Source: Pseudomonas graminis
GTDB taxonomy: Bacteria; Pseudomonadota; Gammaproteobacteria; Pseudomonadales; Pseudomonadaceae
Assembly (NCBI RefSeq): GCF_001705435.1
Contig: NZ_MDEN01000069.1
Coordinates: 744,001 to 808,000 of the forward strand
Reading direction: 5' to 3'
DNA length: 64,000 bases
Under the pieces are notes generated by a model. That model was not told where the DNA came from, ran no database searches, and saw only the letters and a list, made by a program, of their open reading frames with translations. Both the position numbers and the translations under genes were made by a program. Below, one piece after another: positions 50,420 through 59,009 of the stretch; within the stretch, counting starts at the first letter, position 1, and the number at the start of each line of letters is the position of its first letter.

Positions 50420-50869
50420 TTACTCGGGCATGGCTGAGGAATGGTGGGATGTAATCAGCCACTGGTTATCCACGTGTGTATAAGTGAAGGTGTAACGCGC
50501 TTTGACGCTTGAGTGGTCGTTAAAACGAAAGGTGTAAAGGCCGGTGTCGATTGCGGTATTGCAACTTGTCATCACAGTGCTGCTGTCGACAGTGCCCACC
50601 GGTTTGTTTTCAAGGAAGTGATTGAAGTAATCAAGTTTGCCCGCAAGGTCTGTTCTGGGCTGGTTGGAGAGGGTGGGCAGCAGCACGGCATCGGCGGTGT
50701 AGTTCGCCGCCACCTTGCTCGAATCGCCGGTTTTCAGGGCGTCATTCCAGCGGTCGAACAGCATTGCGGCCTGCTGCTTGTCAAGTGTTGCGCATTGATC
50801 GGAGGTAGTGTTTGCACTGGCGAACGAGCTGGCAGTGAGTAATGTGATAACAGCGAAAGTCTTGAACAT
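50420..50869 (-). CDS. Exported SnoaL/CaMKII-association-like protein
   Basis: A 149-residue protein with a signal peptide (MFKTFAVITLLTASSFASA) and an NTF2-like domain resembling the CaMKII-association/SgcJ group: FDRWNDALKTGDSSKVAANYTADAVLLPT, then YTFTYTHVDNQWLITSHHSS at the end (first stretch quoted in two parts: FDRWNDALKTGDSSKVA and ANYTADAVLLPT). No catalytic role can be inferred. It is probably periplasmic. The gene stands alone. Confidence 0.7.
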   Translation of the reverse strand: MFKTFAVITLLTASSFASANTTSDQCATLDKQQAAMLFDRWNDALKTGDSSKVAANYTADAVLLPTLSNQPRTDLAGKLDYFNHFLENKPVGTVDSSTVMTSCNTAIDTGLYTFRFNDHSSVKARYTFTYTHVDNQWLITSHHSSAMPE

Positions 50870-51226
50870 GAGTTGCCTTCCATGGGCGGTTGAATGTAGA
50901 TCGAGAGCCTAGTGCAGGAGGAAGTAAACGTGTACTGCCGTGGATTTACAATTCGTTTCGCGAACTAATTTTTGCATATCCGGCGTGGGAAGTTTCCGCT
51001 TTGATAAGTAAGAAGAGTTACTTATTTGCGCCGGAAGTTAAGCCGGTTTGAAACTTTCATTCTCCGGTTCCGCACGCTTTTGGTCCGACAAGCCTTTGAT
51101 TCTGCTCTCCAATCCCGGACAATCGCGCCCCTTTCCCTGTAGAGAACCGGTCAGGGGCGCCGACTGCCACGTTTTTCGACGCGCTTTTGACCATGTAGCT
51201 ATCACCGGCAACGGAGAATCGACCGG
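50870..51226. promoter_or_regulatory. Intergenic region upstream of the serine-type transporter
   Basis: No gene is supported in this 357-base gap between divergent genes. It contains the perfect palindrome ATAAGTAA-GAAGAG-TTACTTAT at 51004-51025 and a second inverted pair GCGCCCC/GGGGCGC at 51125-51160 with a 22-base loop. The first may be an operator; the second lies in the probable leader of the transporter mRNA. Confidence 0.4.
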
Positions 51227-52504
51227 ATGAATGATCAGGCCAACAGCGTCGAACACACCGTCGACGCCGCCCCCGCGAGCGTAACGACCTGGAACCGCAA
51301 CGACACCACCTGGATGCTCGGGCTGTTCGGCACCGCCATCGGCGCAGGCACGTTGTTTCTGCCGATCAACGCAGGTATCGGCGGGTTCTGGCCGCTGGTG
51401 ATTCTGGCCGTGCTGGCCTTTCCGATGACTTTCTACGCGCACCGCGGGCTGACCCGTTTCGTACTGTCGGGGCGCGATGGCGCGGACATCACCGAAGTGG
51501 TCGAGCAGCATTTCGGCAGGAAAGCCGGTGCCTTGATCACGCTGCTGTATTTCTTCGCCGTGTTTCCGATCCTGCTGATCTACAGCGTGGCGCTGACCAA
51601 CACCGTAGGGAGTTTCATGGAGCACCAACTCCATGTGCAGCCGCCGCCCCGGGCGCTGCTGGCGTTTGTGCTGATCCTTGGCTTGCTGGCGGTGGTGCGT
51701 TGCGGTGAGCAGATCATCGTCAAGGCCATGAGCCTGATGGTGTACCCGTTTATCGTGGCTTTGCTGTTCCTCGCGGTGTTTCTGATTCCCCACTGGAACG
51801 GCGGCATTCTCACCACGGCCAGCAGCTTTCCGGCACCCTCGTCGTTGCTGCACACCCTGTGGCTGGCGATTCCGGTGATGGTCTTCTCGTTCAACCATTC
51901 GCCCATCATCTCGGCATTTGCCGTCGACCAGAAGCGTCAATACGGCGAGCAGGCCGAACCGCGCAGCTCGCAAATCCTGGCCCGCGCCCACCTGCTGATG
52001 GTGGTCATGGTGCTGTTCTTCGTCTTCAGCTGCGTGCTGACCCTGGCGCCTGAGCAACTGGCGGAAGCCAAGGCGCAGAACCTGTCGATCCTGTCTTATC
52101 TGGCCAACCACTTCAGCAACCCGACCATCGCGTTTGCCGCGCCGCTGATTGCGTTCGTCGCGATCACCAAGTCGTTTCTGGGCCATTACATCGGCGCCAG
52201 TGAAGGCCTCAAAGGTCTGGTGATGAAGACCGGCCGCCGTCCTTCGCCACGTCTGCTCGATCGCCTGACCGCAGGCTTCATGCTGGTGGTCTGCTGGCTG
52301 GTGGCGACGCTCAACCCAAGCATTTTGGGGATGATCGAAACCCTCGGCGGCCCGGTCATTGCCGCACTGCTGTTCCTCATGCCGATGTACGCCGTGCGCA
52401 AAGTGCCGGCCATGCGCCGGTATGCGGGCAAACTGTCGAACGTGTTTGTGGTGGTGATCGGGTTGATCTCGATTTCGGCATTGGTTTATTCGTTGTTGCA
52501 GTGA
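51227..52504 (+). CDS. sdaC: HAAAP family amino acid transporter (serine transporter-like)
   Basis: A 425-residue inner-membrane permease with eleven hydrophobic segments. The N-terminal WMLGLFGTAIGAGTLFLPI and the later VMVFSFNHSPIISAF are hallmarks of the hydroxy/aromatic amino acid permease family, nearest to SdaC/TdcC proton-serine or threonine symporters. Specificity is inferred from family. No serine dehydratase gene is adjacent. The gene stands alone; a REP-containing gap follows. Confidence 0.78.
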   Translation: MNDQANSVEHTVDAAPASVTTWNRNDTTWMLGLFGTAIGAGTLFLPINAGIGGFWPLVILAVLAFPMTFYAHRGLTRFVLSGRDGADITEVVEQHFGRKAGALITLLYFFAVFPILLIYSVALTNTVGSFMEHQLHVQPPPRALLAFVLILGLLAVVRCGEQIIVKAMSLMVYPFIVALLFLAVFLIPHWNGGILTTASSFPAPSSLLHTLWLAIPVMVFSFNHSPIISAFAVDQKRQYGEQAEPRSSQILARAHLLMVVMVLFFVFSCVLTLAPEQLAEAKAQNLSILSYLANHFSNPTIAFAAPLIAFVAITKSFLGHYIGASEGLKGLVMKTGRRPSPRLLDRLTAGFMLVVCWLVATLNPSILGMIETLGGPVIAALLFLMPMYAVRKVPAMRRYAGKLSNVFVVVIGLISISALVYSLLQ

Positions 52505-52936
52505 CGCTTCAAGTGGGGCGGAGGGCAGATCGTCCGTCTTCCTGAAGCTGCACTGCGGGTAGCCAACATTGATCGTGTGGGCGTGACCGGGATGGCGCGT
52601 CCCATGGCTCAAGGACACGGTATTTCATCGCTGAAAATCCGGCGAATGTACCGGCATCTTCGCGAGCAAGCTCGCTCCCACACGGTGTTCTGTTTTCTTG
52701 GAAATTGGCGCAAGTTGAGAGACTGGAGGCGCCGGCCGTTCATTCAGGCAACCGCGATGTCCGACGGCGAGCACTGGCCATGTGGGAGTGAGCTTGCTCA
52801 CGAAGGCGGTGGTCTGGCCGCAGTTAGATCCACTGCCCAGCTGGGTCTACTCAATCGCCGCTACATTGACTTTGCCAATGGCGTCGCCGCATGATCCTGC
52901 TCGTTTCTGATCGATTCAGCCCTTTACCGAGGCCTC
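52505..52936. repeat. Intergenic region with an inverted pair of REP elements (GCAAGCTCGC family)
   Basis: No gene is visible. Two REP copies face each other: 52661-52682 (CGCGAGCAAGCTCGCTCCCA) and 52781-52806 (TGTGGGAGTGAGCTTGCTCA). This REP family differs from the one at 3.0 and 56.9 kb. The DeoR gene start lies 131 bases after the second copy. Confidence 0.8.
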
Positions 52937-53719
52937 ATGTCTGCCATCCCTGAAGCATTTCCCGGCGAGCGCCAGCGTTTGATCTCCGAGCGTCTGGCCG
53001 TGCACGGTCGGGTGATCGCCGCGGACTTGGCGGCCGAATTCAATGTGTCCGAGCATTCCATTCGTCGTGATCTGGGCGCGCTGGCGGCTGCCGGATTGTG
53101 CAAACGCGTGTACGGCGGGGCGATTTCGTTGGCGTCGGACGGGCCGCTGGCCATGCGTGTCGAGCATGAGCCCGGGCGCAAGCGTCAGTTGGGTATCGCG
53201 GCGGCGGGTTTGATCAGTGCCGGGCAGCATGTCTTTATCGACGGCGGCTCGACCAATCTGGCCATCGCCAAAGCCCTTGATCCTCACATGCCGTTGACCG
53301 TCACCACCAACGCGCCGCTGATCGCCGTGGAGCTGATGAAGCTGCCGTCGGTGGAGGTGATTCTGCTGGGCGGGCGCTTGAGTCCCGTCGCCGGTAGCAC
53401 CTACGGCTTCACCACCATTCAGCAACTGGCCCACTTCAATTTCGATCTGTGCTTTCTCGGCGCCTGTGCGCTGGATGCGCTGAAAGGCGTGACCGCGTTC
53501 GACATGGACGTCGCCGAGTTCAAGCGCGCCGTGGTGGCGCGCAGCGGTCAGGTGGCGGTGGCGGTCATTAACGAGAAGCTCTCCAGCATTGCGCATTACC
53601 AGGTCGCGCAGTGTGAGGAGGTGGGCGCGCTGGTGGTTGAATACGACGCGCCGGCCGACCGTCTGGAGCTGTTTCGCGGCAAGGTCGCGCAGATTGTTAC
53701 GGCGCGGGCAGCGCACTGA
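52937..53719 (+). CDS. DeoR family transcriptional regulator
   Basis: A 260-residue regulator. The N-terminal winged helix is ERQRLISERLAVHGRVIAAD followed by LAAEFNVSEHSIRRDLGALA; the C-terminal sugar-phosphate isomerase-like domain includes VFIDGGSTNLAIAKAL and VILLGGRLSPVAGSTYG. DeoR proteins usually sense a phosphorylated sugar. No sugar operon is attached, so its targets are unknown. Its 3' end overlaps the convergent cyclase gene by 23 bases. Confidence 0.85.
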   Translation: MSAIPEAFPGERQRLISERLAVHGRVIAADLAAEFNVSEHSIRRDLGALAAAGLCKRVYGGAISLASDGPLAMRVEHEPGRKRQLGIAAAGLISAGQHVFIDGGSTNLAIAKALDPHMPLTVTTNAPLIAVELMKLPSVEVILLGGRLSPVAGSTYGFTTIQQLAHFNFDLCFLGACALDALKGVTAFDMDVAEFKRAVVARSGQVAVAVINEKLSSIAHYQVAQCEEVGALVVEYDAPADRLELFRGKVAQIVTARAAH

Positions 53720-55262
53720 GCAGCTTCGTCTCCTGCCAGGCCACAGTGCGATTGCGACCTTGGTGTTTGGCGGCGTACAGCGCCGCATCCGCCCGTTTGA
53801 CGAAGTCTTCCAGGGTCTCGCATTCCTGCGCTTTACAGCCATACACCCCCAGACTGATGCTAACGATGCCGATCGGGTTGCCGTGGTGTTCAAGGGCTCG
53901 AGTGAGCACGGCCAGCCGGATTTTCTCCGCCAGGCTCACCGCGCCCTGCATATCGCTGTAGGGCAGGAAAACGGCCATTTCTTCCCCGCCGTAACGCACC
54001 GCCAGGTCGCCGGTGCGATTGATGTTGCTGCGAATGCACTCGGCCACGGCAACGATGCATTTGTCGCCCGCGACGTGTCCGTAGTTGTCGTTGTAGCTCT
54101 TGAAAAAATCGATGTCGATCATGATCAGGCTCAGCGGATGCAAGTTCGGCTGCCCGTTGAGAAACTCCAGACCGAGAATCTCCTGAAAATGCCGACGATT
54201 GGCCAGGCCGGTCAGGCTGTCCTGCAGCGCGAGCTTTTCCAGCGAGTGGCTGGCAATGCGCAGCTGTGATTCGGCGTTGAGGCCGAAACGGATCTGCTGG
54301 AACAGCAACACGCCAAACAGCAGGTTGGCGACCACCACGCAGATGATGATCGCCAGCGAGCGCCAGGCGTATTGCCGCCACTCGTCGAGCACTTCGCGCT
54401 GGGACAGACCGGCGAGCACCACCATCGGGTAGCGGTCCAGTTTCTTGTAGCCGTACAGGCGCTGTTCGTGGTCGAGCATCGAGACGACGTTCGCCGTGCC
54501 TTCGTAGTGTTCGCGGACGTAAAGGCGGAACAATTCGCCGTCGCCAATGGAGGTACCGCGCACGTTTTGAATGAGCGGACGTCGTGCCAACACGGTCCCG
54601 TCGGCCATGGTCAGTGTGATGACGCCATGCTTGCCGATGTCGAAGCGCTCGAAGAACCGTTCGAAGTAATTCAGTTCGACGGTGGCCAGCACCACACCGG
54701 CGAAGTTGCCCATTTCATCGTCCACCCGTCGCGACACCGGGATGATCCAGTCACCCGTGGTGCGGCTCTGGATGGCGGGACCGACGTGGGGCAGGCTGCT
54801 GGCGATGGATTGATGGAACCGAAAATACTCACGGTCGGCATTGTTGGCGCTGGCCGGCATGTGGTTGAGGGAGGTGGCCGCCCAGTTGCCGTCCTTGTCG
54901 TAGATGAACAGGCCCTGGAGCTGTTCGACGCTGGCGGCAGTGGCGCGCAGATAATCGTGCATCCGCGAACCGCTGGCGGCGCCGAAACCGTCGAATGAAA
55001 GCCGCTCGACCACCGCGGACACGGCGATGTGCGCTTGATCAAAGGCGTCATCGGCGTGCTGCGCCATCGAGCGCGAAAGGTTGGCGACGTTGGTGTTGGC
55101 GATTTCCAGCTCGTGAATGCGCGTCTGGCGCAATTGCCAGACGGTGATGCTCGTGATGGAGATGCACACCAACAAGGTAAACAGCCCCGCCAGCCACAAC
55201 ACGGGCATGCGTTTGAGTCGTCGGTTTCTGACGCCGAACTCCGATCCTTCTACCTGTCTCAA
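53697..55262 (-). CDS. Diguanylate cyclase with periplasmic Cache sensor
   Basis: The 521-residue protein has TM1 near residues 22-44, a dCache-type periplasmic domain (about 45-285, with GLFIYDKDGNW, GPAIQSRTTGDWIIPVSRRV), TM2 (SLAIIICVVVANLLFGVLLF) and a GGDEF domain (about 345-510). The signature is GGEEM near residue 424 instead of GGEEF; the other motifs (DSLTGLANRRHF, IDIDFFKSYND, RADAALYAAKHQGRNR) are normal. I kept the TTG start at 55262 with GAGGGTGG just before it; ATG 55208 is an alternative lacking a ribosome binding site. It should make c-di-GMP in response to an extracytoplasmic ligand. Confidence 0.85.
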   Translation of the reverse strand: MRQVEGSEFGVRNRRLKRMPVLWLAGLFTLLVCISITSITVWQLRQTRIHELEIANTNVANLSRSMAQHADDAFDQAHIAVSAVVERLSFDGFGAASGSRMHDYLRATAASVEQLQGLFIYDKDGNWAATSLNHMPASANNADREYFRFHQSIASSLPHVGPAIQSRTTGDWIIPVSRRVDDEMGNFAGVVLATVELNYFERFFERFDIGKHGVITLTMADGTVLARRPLIQNVRGTSIGDGELFRLYVREHYEGTANVVSMLDHEQRLYGYKKLDRYPMVVLAGLSQREVLDEWRQYAWRSLAIIICVVVANLLFGVLLFQQIRFGLNAESQLRIASHSLEKLALQDSLTGLANRRHFQEILGLEFLNGQPNLHPLSLIMIDIDFFKSYNDNYGHVAGDKCIVAVAECIRSNINRTGDLAVRYGGEEMAVFLPYSDMQGAVSLAEKIRLAVLTRALEHHGNPIGIVSISLGVYGCKAQECETLEDFVKRADAALYAAKHQGRNRTVAWQETKLLSALPAP

Positions 55263-55567
55263 ACCCCACCCTCGCTGACTGTCACGATTTCAGACCCGCC
55301 ACTGTGACGAACAATCCACTCGTTCGGACACGCAGCATCGCAACAGCGACCCGTCTGAATCACAGCGTAGGACAAGTGCGGGATTTTGAAGGGAAATTTA
55401 TGGCGTATAAATCATCTGCGGGAGATGCGCTGCGGCGTGGGCGTGACGTGGTTATAGAGCAGTGTGCGAGTTTGGCTGATGTTGACACCGGCGTTGCGTT
55501 CGGCGGGCTACTGCAGCATTCCTGGGACCGGGTGCGAGGTCCCGGGAATCCGCTGAAGGAGCACCGA
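55263..55567. terminator. Intergenic region with hairpin after the MFS gene
   Basis: No gene is supported in this 305-base gap. A hairpin at 55519-55548, TTCCTGGGACC with GGTCCCGGGAA (one mismatch), lies just past the end of the minus-strand MFS gene and is its likely terminator, although no T-run follows. The rest is the upstream region of the cyclase gene. Confidence 0.5.
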
Positions 55568-56893
55568 TCAAACCCGACGCCCTTGCACCTCATCCAGATT
55601 CGCCTGCCAGTCCTTCTGCGCCGCGTTGGTGTGTTCGGGTATCGGCGCCTTGAGCAGCACAAAGTAGGCGACCGCCGAGAGCAACGCCACGATGGCGCTG
55701 ACCGCAAAGGCCGTGGCGAAGGTGCCGGAATATTGCACGCTGAACCCGGTGACGATCGGCGCGATGGAGCCTGCGATGTAGCCGCCGAAATTCTGGATAG
55801 AACCCAGTGACGCCACGCGTTTGGTGTCGACTACGGTGTTGACCACCATCCACGCCGTGGCGCTGGACAGGTTGATGCCGAACAGCGCCAGGCAGAGCAG
55901 GGCGACGCAACCGCTCAGGCCGGTAACGAAGGTCAATGGCAGGGTGAAGACCGCAGCGAACACCAGCCCGCCGATCACTGTGTATTTGCGGCTGTTGAGC
56001 ACACCGACGCCGCGCTTGACCAGCCGATCGCAGATGCGTCCGGCGGCGATGGTGCCAATCGCGCCGAATACATAGGCGAACGACACGACCCAGGCGGTTT
56101 GATAGGGGTCGAGACCGTGTTCGCGCTGGAAGTAGCCGGGCAGCCAGGTCAGGTGCAGCCAGAGCATGTAGATGACGCCCATGAAACCGAGGAACGTGCC
56201 CCAGGTGCTGCGGTGCTTGAACAGGTCCAGCCAGCCGGCGAAGAACGAAACCGTTGGCGCAGCATCGGCCTGAACCACCTGAACGGCCGGTTCACGGCCC
56301 TCAGCCGCCAGCGCCTTCAGGTACTGCGCGCGGCTTTTGTAGAACACCAGCCAGCACAGCGACAGGACGATGCCGAGCACGCCGGTGATGATGAACATCC
56401 CGCGCCAGCTGAAGTTGACCATGAACAGCGTCAGCAGCGGCGGCGCCAGGCACGGCCCGATGCAGGTCGCCGACCAGACGATGCCCGTCGGGGTGCCGCG
56501 CTCGTGCTCCTCGAACCACTCGTTGAGGGTTTTGGCGGCTGACGGAAACATCGGTGCTTCGCCGATCCCCAACAGTACGCGCAGGGCGAAGAAGCCGCTG
56601 AAGCTATTGACGAATCCCGACGCCGTCTGCGCGAGGGACCACACCATCAGCGCGCCGCCCAAGGCGATCTTGCTGCCGAGCTTGTCGATGATCATGCCCA
56701 TCGGCAACTGCGCAAAGGCATAAGCCAGCGAGAACGCCGACAACAGAATGCCCATTTCCGAGGGGCTGATGAGCATGTCTTTCTGAATCGTCGTGTTGGC
56801 GATGGACAGCGCGCTGCGGTCCAGATAATTGACGATCCCGAACAGCATCAGGAAGACGATGGTGATCGTCTGGTAAGTCTTGAGGGATTTCAT
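55568..56893 (-). CDS. MFS transporter, anion:cation symporter family (sugar acid uptake)
   Basis: A 441-residue twelve-helix transporter of the ACS group that includes GudP, GarP and ExuT. Signatures: NYLDRSALSIANTTIQKDM in TM1, the loop GMIIDKLGSKIALGGAL, and GIGEAPMFPSAAKTLNEWF. Such proteins import glucarate, galactarate or hexuronates with protons. It lies downstream of a GarD/UxaA-type dehydratase on the same strand, with 324 bases of REP sequence between, which supports uptake of the dehydratase substrate. Confidence 0.85.
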   Translation of the reverse strand: MKSLKTYQTITIVFLMLFGIVNYLDRSALSIANTTIQKDMLISPSEMGILLSAFSLAYAFAQLPMGMIIDKLGSKIALGGALMVWSLAQTASGFVNSFSGFFALRVLLGIGEAPMFPSAAKTLNEWFEEHERGTPTGIVWSATCIGPCLAPPLLTLFMVNFSWRGMFIITGVLGIVLSLCWLVFYKSRAQYLKALAAEGREPAVQVVQADAAPTVSFFAGWLDLFKHRSTWGTFLGFMGVIYMLWLHLTWLPGYFQREHGLDPYQTAWVVSFAYVFGAIGTIAAGRICDRLVKRGVGVLNSRKYTVIGGLVFAAVFTLPLTFVTGLSGCVALLCLALFGINLSSATAWMVVNTVVDTKRVASLGSIQNFGGYIAGSIAPIVTGFSVQYSGTFATAFAVSAIVALLSAVAYFVLLKAPIPEHTNAAQKDWQANLDEVQGRRV

Positions 56894-56937
56894 TGCGCAC
56901 CTTTTTTATTGTTGTGGGGCTTAACGGCTTCGTTCGT

Positions 56938-57200
56938 GTAGGACCGGCTTCAGCCGGGAAGGGGCCGGTTTGGGCACCATCCATGTTGCGGTGTGACGCT
57001 GGAAAAGCTTCCCGGCTGAAGCCGGTCCTACCAGGCGAGCGCGTTCCAGCAGGCGACGCATTTCCCCTGTGGGACCGGCTTCAGCCGGGAAGAGGCCGGT
57101 TTGGGCACCATCCGTGTTGCGGTGTGACGCTGGAAAAGCTTCCCGGCTGAAGCCGGTCCCACTGAAACCCAGACAGCTTCCCGGCTGAAGCCGGTCCTAC
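56938..57200. repeat. REP cluster with a 131-base tandem duplication
   Basis: The 324-base gap between the dehydratase and MFS genes holds five REP copies of the GGCTTCAGCC family: 56938-56961 (+), 57008-57031 (-), 57069-57092 (+), 57139-57162 (-) and 57177-57200 (-). The first two and the next two, with the 46 bases between them, are near-identical units starting 131 bases apart, so a paired REP unit has been duplicated in tandem. No gene lies here. Confidence 0.9.
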
Positions 57201-57217
57201 CAAGGCAGCCTGTTCTG

Positions 57218-58771
57218 TCAGGTCACCGCACCGATGTGCCACGGCACAAATTCGTTTTGCCCATAACCGTGTTGTTCGCTTTTGCTGCGGGCGCCGGAGG
57301 CAATGTCCAGCATCATCTGGAACACGTATGCGCCGCGTTCTTCGATTGTCGTCGTGCCGTCGGCGATGCCGCCGCAATTCACGTCCATGTCTTCCTGCTG
57401 AAATTCGAACACGCGGTTATTCGTCGCAAGCTTGATCGACGGCGTCGGCGCGCAACCATAGGCGGAACCGCGCCCGGTAGTGAAGGCAATGAGGTTGGCG
57501 CCGCCGGCCACTTGCCCCGTGGCAGAGACCGGGTCGTAGCCCGGTGTGTCCATGAACACCAGGCCTTGGGCGCGGACGGCTTCGGCGTATTCATACACGC
57601 CCATCAGGTTGGTCGAGCCGGCCTTGGCCACCGCGCCCAGGGACTTCTCCAGAATGGTCGTCAGCCCGCCGGCCTTGTTCCCGGCAGACGGGTTGTTGTT
57701 CAGCTCGGCGTTCATGCGCTGGCAGTAGTCTTCCCACCAGTGAATGCGCTGAACGAGCTTTTCGCCGATGGCCTGACTGGCCGCCCGCCGCGTCAGCAAA
57801 TGCTCGGCGCCGTAAATCTCCGGGGTCTCCGACAGAATCGCCGTGCCGCCCGCCGCCACCAGCCGATCCACCGCATTGCCCAGCGCCGGGTTGGCGGTGA
57901 TACCGGAATAGCCGTCGGAGCCGCCGCATTGCAGGCCGACGATCAGGTGCCGGGCGCTGACGGTCTCGCGGGTGACCCGGTTGGCCTGGGGCAACAGCGA
58001 TTGCACCTGGGCGATGCCGCTGGCGATGGTCTTCGACGTGCCGCCGGTGCCCTGAATGGTGAAGGCGCGCAGTTGGTCACTGGCTTTCAGGCCCTGGCTG
58101 TCGAGCATGTCCTGAATCTGGTTGGTCTCGCAGCCCAGGCCCACCACCAGCACCGCCGCAAAGTTCGGGTGCACGGCGTAGCCCGCGAGGGTCCGGCGCA
58201 GCAGGTCGATGGCCTCGCCCTTGGAATCGATGGCGCAGCCCGAACCGTGGGTCAGCGCGACCACGCCGTCAATGTTCGGGTAGTCCGCGAGTGCCTCGGG
58301 GAAGATATCGCGGCGGAAACGGTCGGCGATGGCCCGGGCCACGGTGGCCGAGCAGTTCACCGAGGTGAGAATGCCAATGTAATTGCGCGTCGCGACACGG
58401 CCGTCGGCGCGCACGATGCCCTGAAAGAACGCTTCGGTTTTCTGCGTTTCGTGGGCATCGACGCCAAAGGCGTAGTCACGGGAGAAGTCGCCCATCTCGA
58501 CGTTGTGCACATGCACATGCTGCCCGGCTTCGATGGGCTGTGAAGCGAAGCCGATGATCTGGCCGTAACGCCGCAGCGGCTGACCCTGCTCGACCCGAAC
58601 CGCCGCGACCTTGTGCCCGGAAGGAATCGGCTGCGAGACGGTGACGTTTTCTTCGTCCAGGTGCGTGCCTTCGTTGAGCGCCTGGCGAGCGATCAGCACG
58701 TTATCGAGGGGATTCAGGCGGATGAACAGCGCGCTGCTGTCGAACGCAGGCGTTTTGGCGATGAGTTCCAT
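57218..58771 (-). CDS. UxaA/GarD family dehydratase (galactarate or altronate type)
   Basis: A 517-residue dehydratase. An N-terminal SAF domain (LNPLDNVLIARQAL..., residues about 15-95) is followed by the UxaA domains with THGSGCAID, VVGLGCETNQI and GLQCGGSDGYSGITANPALG. Full fusion of the SAF and large domains in one chain is the GarD/altronate dehydratase layout. It removes water from a sugar acid to give a 2-keto-3-deoxy acid. I chose ATG 58771 because GAGAGG lies before it; ten more codons are open upstream. The exact substrate is undecided. Confidence 0.82.
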   Translation of the reverse strand: MELIAKTPAFDSSALFIRLNPLDNVLIARQALNEGTHLDEENVTVSQPIPSGHKVAAVRVEQGQPLRRYGQIIGFASQPIEAGQHVHVHNVEMGDFSRDYAFGVDAHETQKTEAFFQGIVRADGRVATRNYIGILTSVNCSATVARAIADRFRRDIFPEALADYPNIDGVVALTHGSGCAIDSKGEAIDLLRRTLAGYAVHPNFAAVLVVGLGCETNQIQDMLDSQGLKASDQLRAFTIQGTGGTSKTIASGIAQVQSLLPQANRVTRETVSARHLIVGLQCGGSDGYSGITANPALGNAVDRLVAAGGTAILSETPEIYGAEHLLTRRAASQAIGEKLVQRIHWWEDYCQRMNAELNNNPSAGNKAGGLTTILEKSLGAVAKAGSTNLMGVYEYAEAVRAQGLVFMDTPGYDPVSATGQVAGGANLIAFTTGRGSAYGCAPTPSIKLATNNRVFEFQQEDMDVNCGGIADGTTTIEERGAYVFQMMLDIASGARSKSEQHGYGQNEFVPWHIGAVT

Positions 58772-58968
58772 GCGGCCTCTCATGACGGTGGCGGCCTGCA
58801 TCAGCGGGGCGAGACGACGGCTTGCGTCGGGGTCGGCCCCGTGGCTGGCCGGTTATTGTTATTCACGACCTCTCTAGCAGCCGCCCCGTAAGTGCGGACG
58901 TTTCTGGCCGATTTTCAGCCACTCTATGAAGCCGGTGGGTAATTTCCCAATGAAAGGTTTCGATTGAG

Positions 58969-58987
58969 CGATAACGCGGGGTTATCG
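58969..58987. promoter_or_regulatory. Perfect inverted repeat upstream of the dehydratase gene
   Basis: CGATAAC-GCGGG-GTTATCG lies between the LysR gene end (59010) and the dehydratase start (58771). It may be the operator for the dehydratase-MFS operon or a terminator hairpin of the LysR gene. Confidence 0.45.
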
Positions 58988-59009
58988 ATTCGTCCGACCC
59001 TCTTCGACT

